Source: Verrucomicrobiaceae bacterium
GTDB lineage: Bacteria > Verrucomicrobiota > Verrucomicrobiia > Verrucomicrobiales > DEV007
DNA length: 37,959 nt
Reading direction: 5' to 3'
Assembly (NCBI GenBank): GCA_024229495.1
Contig: JAAESJ010000008.1
Span: forward strand, 1 to 37,959
Below are positions 34,981 through 37,959 of this stretch, one piece after another. Numbering within the stretch: the first letter of the stretch is position 1; every line of letters starts with the position of its first letter. Below the pieces are notes generated by a model. It did not search any database. It was given only the letters and a program-made list of their open reading frames with translations, and had not been told where the DNA came from. The position numbers and the translations under genes are program-made.

Positions 34981-36291
34981 CCGTAATATGCTACGAAACA
35001 ACCACCTCCGGCAGCGATCCCAAAAAACCAGGAACAGGAGTTCACGCATTTGTGGAAGAGTCTGACGTGTCTTCTTGATCAGCCACTCAGGATCATTCTC
35101 ACGGATATAGGCAAAGAGATTCGGACGGACCGAACGGGAAACCGCACCCCACGAATCAGTCCCGTCGATCTCACTGAAATGTAAATGCAACTCCTCCGCA
35201 GTTTTGCGCCCACGAATTAAAGCATAAACTTCTTCCAGCATAGCAACAAGCTCCCCATTGTCGTATTTTCTGGCTAACATCAAAGCCTCCTCTAAATAAC
35301 CCAAACGTACAAAATCATATGTAAAGGTTGTGAGGAGCTCTTGTTGATACGGACTCGAAAAAACAGAGCATTTGTCGAGTTTTCCTACAAGATCAAAAGC
35401 CATCGCCGTTCTTGTGCATTTCTCACACACTCCACAGTTTAACTCTCCTTCCAATTCCCAACAGACCCGCAAATGCTGCAATGCGAGATCCCATTCGGCA
35501 ATCGCCTCACACTTCTGAGCACGGTCGGCACAAGCGCCATCATGAACGATCTGCAACTCGCCGGTCGACCACATCGGGTCGACATAGGGATGACTGTAAT
35601 AGGGCTCTAATTGAGAATAAGTTCGAGAGGCTGGTAAATACACTTTTCCCAATACACCGCTCAAAAGGTGGGAACTAGCCATCAAAACAGGGATGCCATA
35701 ATAGCCCCAAAATGCCAGTTGATCACCAAGATAGCGGATGTCAGTGGACACCTCAATCACCTCCATACCAAGGGCTTCAGCAACCCTGTAGACACCGACC
35801 AATGCCACTTCCCGGTTCTCCTTTTTGTGCAGGGGAATGTCAAATCCATGAATAAAAATAAGATGAGTGATCTCATCTTTATGCCTCATGAGGCTGTAGA
35901 AAGAATCCACACCGCCGGAGAAAAAACATCCCACGCCAGAAGCTTTCTTTATTTCCCCTTGGGCAGGACTGCCCTGAGAACTGGAAAGCTGCACTGCTGA
36001 AGCCTCCGGATACCAGGTATCTATAATTTTGCTGATCTCATCAACCGACTCTATAAACCCCGGAGAAAGTGGCAATTCACTGTGCAGGTTGCATTTCTGG
36101 CTCATTGCGAGAAGCAGCAATCCGGAAAAAAGACAATCACCCGGAAACAATGGTGCTCTCAGGTCATTGCCGGAGGCAACAAAGGCAACGTCGGCCAGGA
36201 ACATTCCATCCACCCTTACCCGCCCCGCGCAGCCAAGTTCTCCATCCTGTATGCGGACACCATCAGAAGAAATGGACCACTCCCCTTTCAT
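34918..36291 (-). CDS. PP-loop protein, QueC-like, copy 2 (hybrid tail)
   Basis: This 457-residue protein is closely similar to copy 3 over the body (both begin 'MKGEWSI.S.G...QDGEL' and carry 'GCFFSGGVDSFYSLMRHKD'). Its end, 'MRSLRHVIPGLRRRGER', is nearly that of copy 1 (one residue different). The cysteine cluster reads 'NCGVCEKCTRT'. The frame is open to 36375, but ATG at 36291 is chosen because it overlaps the copy 1 stop as ATGA and matches the copy 3 start; the extra 28 residues would read through the end of copy 1 in another frame. PP-loop and cysteines are intact, so it may be active. Confidence 0.8.
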   Translation of the reverse strand: MKGEWSISSDGVRIQDGELGCAGRVRVDGMFLADVAFVASGNDLRAPLFPGDCLFSGLLLLAMSQKCNLHSELPLSPGFIESVDEISKIIDTWYPEASAVQLSSSQGSPAQGEIKKASGVGCFFSGGVDSFYSLMRHKDEITHLIFIHGFDIPLHKKENREVALVGVYRVAEALGMEVIEVSTDIRYLGDQLAFWGYYGIPVLMASSHLLSGVLGKVYLPASRTYSQLEPYYSHPYVDPMWSTGELQIVHDGACADRAQKCEAIAEWDLALQHLRVCWELEGELNCGVCEKCTRTAMAFDLVGKLDKCSVFSSPYQQELLTTFTYDFVRLGYLEEALMLARKYDNGELVAMLEEVYALIRGRKTAEELHLHFSEIDGTDSWGAVSRSVRPNLFAYIRENDPEWLIKKTRQTLPQMRELLFLVFWDRCRRWLFRSILRERWMRSLRHVIPGLRRRGER

Positions 36292-36350
36292 CGCTCTCTT
36301 CGCCTTCGTAGGCCCGGGATCACATGCCTCAAACTGCGCATCAAGCGCTT
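36288..36350 (-). repeat. Junction repeat, copy 1 tail / copy 2 start
   Basis: Counterpart of 34918-34980. It encodes 'RSLRHVIPGLRRRRER' and the ATGA junction to copy 2. Confidence 0.6.
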
Positions 36351-37667
36351 CTTTAATACCCTGCCAAGAAGCCATTTCCGTTCCTTTTCCCAGAAAACCT
36401 CAAATAGGCCACTCTTATGATCAGGCAACATCTTGCTGTATTCCTTGATTACCCATTCAGGGTTATCCTTCACGGCATCATCAAAAACCCGATCACGGAT
36501 GCGCCGCACTACCTTGTCGGAACCGATATCCTTGAATAACCCCTCCTTCCATTGCCGCACATCATGGAGAAGACGCTTACCATGATACTCGGCCAGACAT
36601 TTTGAAACAGCGGCGGCCAACTCATGGTCTTCCTTTGCCTCTGCCTCTTCACGGGTCTCAATCAGGAATGCCTCAACCAGAGGATGATCAAGCTCGAGAT
36701 TTGCCAGTGCACCGAGATCAAGTTCACACTCGAAAGTCGAACAACGATCGGTGATTCCCAGGGCACGCAGGTTGGCAAGTGTGCGGATGCACTTCTCACA
36801 GCGACCACAATTGTATTTCCCGTCAATATTCTCCCAACAAACCCGCAAATGCCTTAATGCGACATCCGGCAACTCCCTCATCTTGTCAATACGGCGCGTC
36901 TCTAAACCCTCATGAACGATGTCAATAGCCTCACTGCTCCATTTCGGGTCCAGCATAGGATGAGTTCCAAATCCGCCCAAATGCGAAAGGGTCATAGTTG
37001 CAGGAATCAACACACGATTGAGATCACCTCCAAAAACATAAGCCACGGCAGCCATGGCTGCGCCACAGTAATGACTGCCCCAATGACAGAAACGGTCCGA
37101 AAAATCACGAACATCCGTCTCTACCTCTATCAGGTTAATCTCCATGACATCCGTCGCTTTGCTCACGTGAGCAGAAACTTCCCTTCGCAGCTCCACGTTA
37201 CTCAATGGAATATCAAATCCATGCACAAACACGGCATGCTCAATAACATCGCGATGTCTATGCAGAGTATGAAAGGAATCCACTCCCCCGGAGAAGAACG
37301 TTGCCGTTTGGCCATCACTAACTTTGCCGGCCGGGGCAATCATCGGATTGGCCTGCACCTCAATCACAGAGAGCTCCTCATTCCAGGCTGATAGCATTTC
37401 CTGAATGTCCTGTAATGACGATAACAGGCACATGCTGACCGGAAAATTTACCTTCATTGGAAGGCCGGTTGCCATTGCGATCGGCAATCCCAATATCACA
37501 GCCGCATGTGCCACCCACTCAGGGCGAGGATTCCCAGGCCATCGAGGCACAGTAATATGCACTGTCTCAGCCCTGCCCCTTAATTCAAAAACCAAAGATA
37601 CGGAAAATCCCTCACCCTGGCGGACAATCTCAGGTTGGTCTATGCTGAGCAGTTGATCGTTGTGCAC
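36288..37667 (-). CDS. PP-loop protein, QueC-like, copy 1
   Basis: This 459-residue protein starts with GTG (37667). It is the more distant member of the trio: same architecture (N-terminal beta-rich region; 'FFSGGVDSFHTL' at 125-136; 'VFVHGFDIPL'; 'LRVCWENIDGKYNCGRCEKCIRT' with C287, C290 and C293), but much less similar to copies 2 and 3 than those are to each other. The C-terminal region contains 'NPEWVIKEYSKMLP'; copies 2 and 3 have 'DPEWLIKK' and 'HPEWMIKK'. It is the first gene of the presumed four-gene operon with copies 2 and 3 and the cupin. The PP-loop would bind ATP and release pyrophosphate; the substrate is unknown. Confidence 0.8.
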   Translation of the reverse strand: MHNDQLLSIDQPEIVRQGEGFSVSLVFELRGRAETVHITVPRWPGNPRPEWVAHAAVILGLPIAMATGLPMKVNFPVSMCLLSSLQDIQEMLSAWNEELSVIEVQANPMIAPAGKVSDGQTATFFSGGVDSFHTLHRHRDVIEHAVFVHGFDIPLSNVELRREVSAHVSKATDVMEINLIEVETDVRDFSDRFCHWGSHYCGAAMAAVAYVFGGDLNRVLIPATMTLSHLGGFGTHPMLDPKWSSEAIDIVHEGLETRRIDKMRELPDVALRHLRVCWENIDGKYNCGRCEKCIRTLANLRALGITDRCSTFECELDLGALANLELDHPLVEAFLIETREEAEAKEDHELAAAVSKCLAEYHGKRLLHDVRQWKEGLFKDIGSDKVVRRIRDRVFDDAVKDNPEWVIKEYSKMLPDHKSGLFEVFWEKERKWLLGRVLKKRLMRSLRHVIPGLRRRRER

Positions 37668-37729
37668 TTCGTAACTAAACTGGAATGATGTCTACAAAAA
37701 CGCCAATGCTTTATTAAGGTTACACCAAA

Positions 37730-37758
37730 TTGAAAACCTTTACTCTCACTAATTAAAT
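37730..37758 (+). promoter_or_regulatory. Candidate promoter of the pyruvyl-transferase-like gene, near-leaderless
   Basis: TTGAAA (37730-37735), 17 bases, TTAAAT (37753-37758). The predicted start, about 37765, is one base before the GTG at 37766. It lies in the 98-base gap shared with the PP-loop operon, whose own promoter is not evident. Confidence 0.4.
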
Positions 37759-37765
37759 CCTCATT

Positions 37766-37959
37766 GTGTCAGGCAAAGACCAAACCCGCCGCATTCTTGT
37801 TCTGGGCGGAACCACGCACAACAATCTGGGAGACCTTGCCATGCAGGCAGGCATCGTCGACTGGATACACTCAAGCTTTCCCGGACTGGCCGTTGACTTT
37901 CTTTCCAGCAATCCCGAGAAAAGCATCGCGCACATTAACGCAGAACGACACCTGCCCTC
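37766..37959 (+). CDS. Polysaccharide pyruvyl transferase-like protein, N-terminus only
   Basis: Reading from GTG at 37766 the frame stays open for 64 codons to the window edge: 'RRILVLGGTTHNNLGDLAMQ', then 'GIVDWIHSSFPGLAVDFLSSNPEK'. 'NLGDLAM..GI' followed by 'FP...V.FLSSNP' is the opening Rossmann-like part of the PS_pyruv_trans family, which adds pyruvate ketals to glycans. Only the N-terminus is visible, so the family call is moderate. It diverges from the PP-loop operon and strengthens the case for a glycan locus continuing to the right. Confidence 0.6.
   Translation, partial: MSGKDQTRRILVLGGTTHNNLGDLAMQAGIVDWIHSSFPGLAVDFLSSNPEKSIAHINAERHLP

Noticed and set aside
36292-36375. 28-residue N-terminal extension of PP-loop copy 2
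   Set aside because: It is the out-of-frame reading of the copy 1 end; the ATGA start at 36291 matches copy 3.
37160-37173. Perfect 14-base palindrome TGCTCACGTGAGCA, a parS-like candidate
   Set aside because: Only the CACGTG core matches parS; the flanks (GTTT/AAAC) do not. It lies inside the copy 1 PP-loop gene and far from parB.
1-37959. CRISPR array, prophage, insertion sequence or rRNA
   Set aside because: No spaced repeat array, integrase, transposase or rRNA-like sequence was seen on reading through.

Overview
The window is bacterial chromosome, densely coded with short gaps (no gap exceeds about 240 bases) and little use of Shine-Dalgarno sites. Several secreted proteins point to Verrucomicrobiota, perhaps the Opitutales/Puniceicoccales side, though no rRNA is present to confirm it. 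The signs are large exported proteins built from lamin-tail, CotH, Calx-beta and DUF3472 modules, and C-termini with the 'DPDGDGISNFAEYALGG' and 'SSDLSTWE...FYRL' patterns. There is no phage, insertion sequence or CRISPR signature.

Left part (1-16.5 kb) is mostly housekeeping. It holds a membrane protein with two zinc ribbons and a degenerate CAP domain (cut by the left edge), tRNA-Arg(ACG), an M28 glutaminyl-cyclase-like peptidase directly behind parB, and infA (IF-1) with an unusual basic N-terminal tail. Next come avtA and mtnP tail to tail, a YafK-like L,D-transpeptidase, a secreted subtilase-like protein, a topoisomerase subunit A (parC/gyrA type) with a lysine-rich N-terminal tail, and a quinone-oxidoreductase-like dehydrogenase. 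A four-gene ABC importer of the PhnDCEE family (phosphonate, phosphite or selenate class) follows, headed by a possible ten-residue leader peptide overlapping phnD.

Middle part (16.5-28.9 kb) carries two giant exported proteins on the minus strand: a CBM2/Calx-beta/LTD/CotH protein of 1843 aa and a DUF3472/PA14/discoidin/BNR-like protein of 1219 aa. They share a related signal peptide and a related leader of 54-60 bases. Divergent from them is an M1 aminopeptidase whose end overlaps a DUF6702 gene.

Right part (28.9-38 kb) looks like the edge of a surface-glycan locus: an ABC exporter, a GT39-type membrane glycosyltransferase, an RmlC-like cupin, three tandem PP-loop (SGGVDS) proteins joined by ATGA overlaps, and, divergently, the start of a polysaccharide pyruvyl-transferase-like gene. 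The triple PP-loop/cupin operon is the best candidate for an undescribed system. The middle copy looks like the product of an unequal crossover, and all three copies keep the nucleotide-binding loop and a CxxCxxC cluster.

Three genes (avtA, the oxidoreductase and the pyruvyl-transferase-like gene) have promoter-like hexamers placed so that transcription would start at or within 2-3 bases of the start codon. This suggests leaderless messages are common here. All domain calls are from reading motifs by eye; no database search was run.
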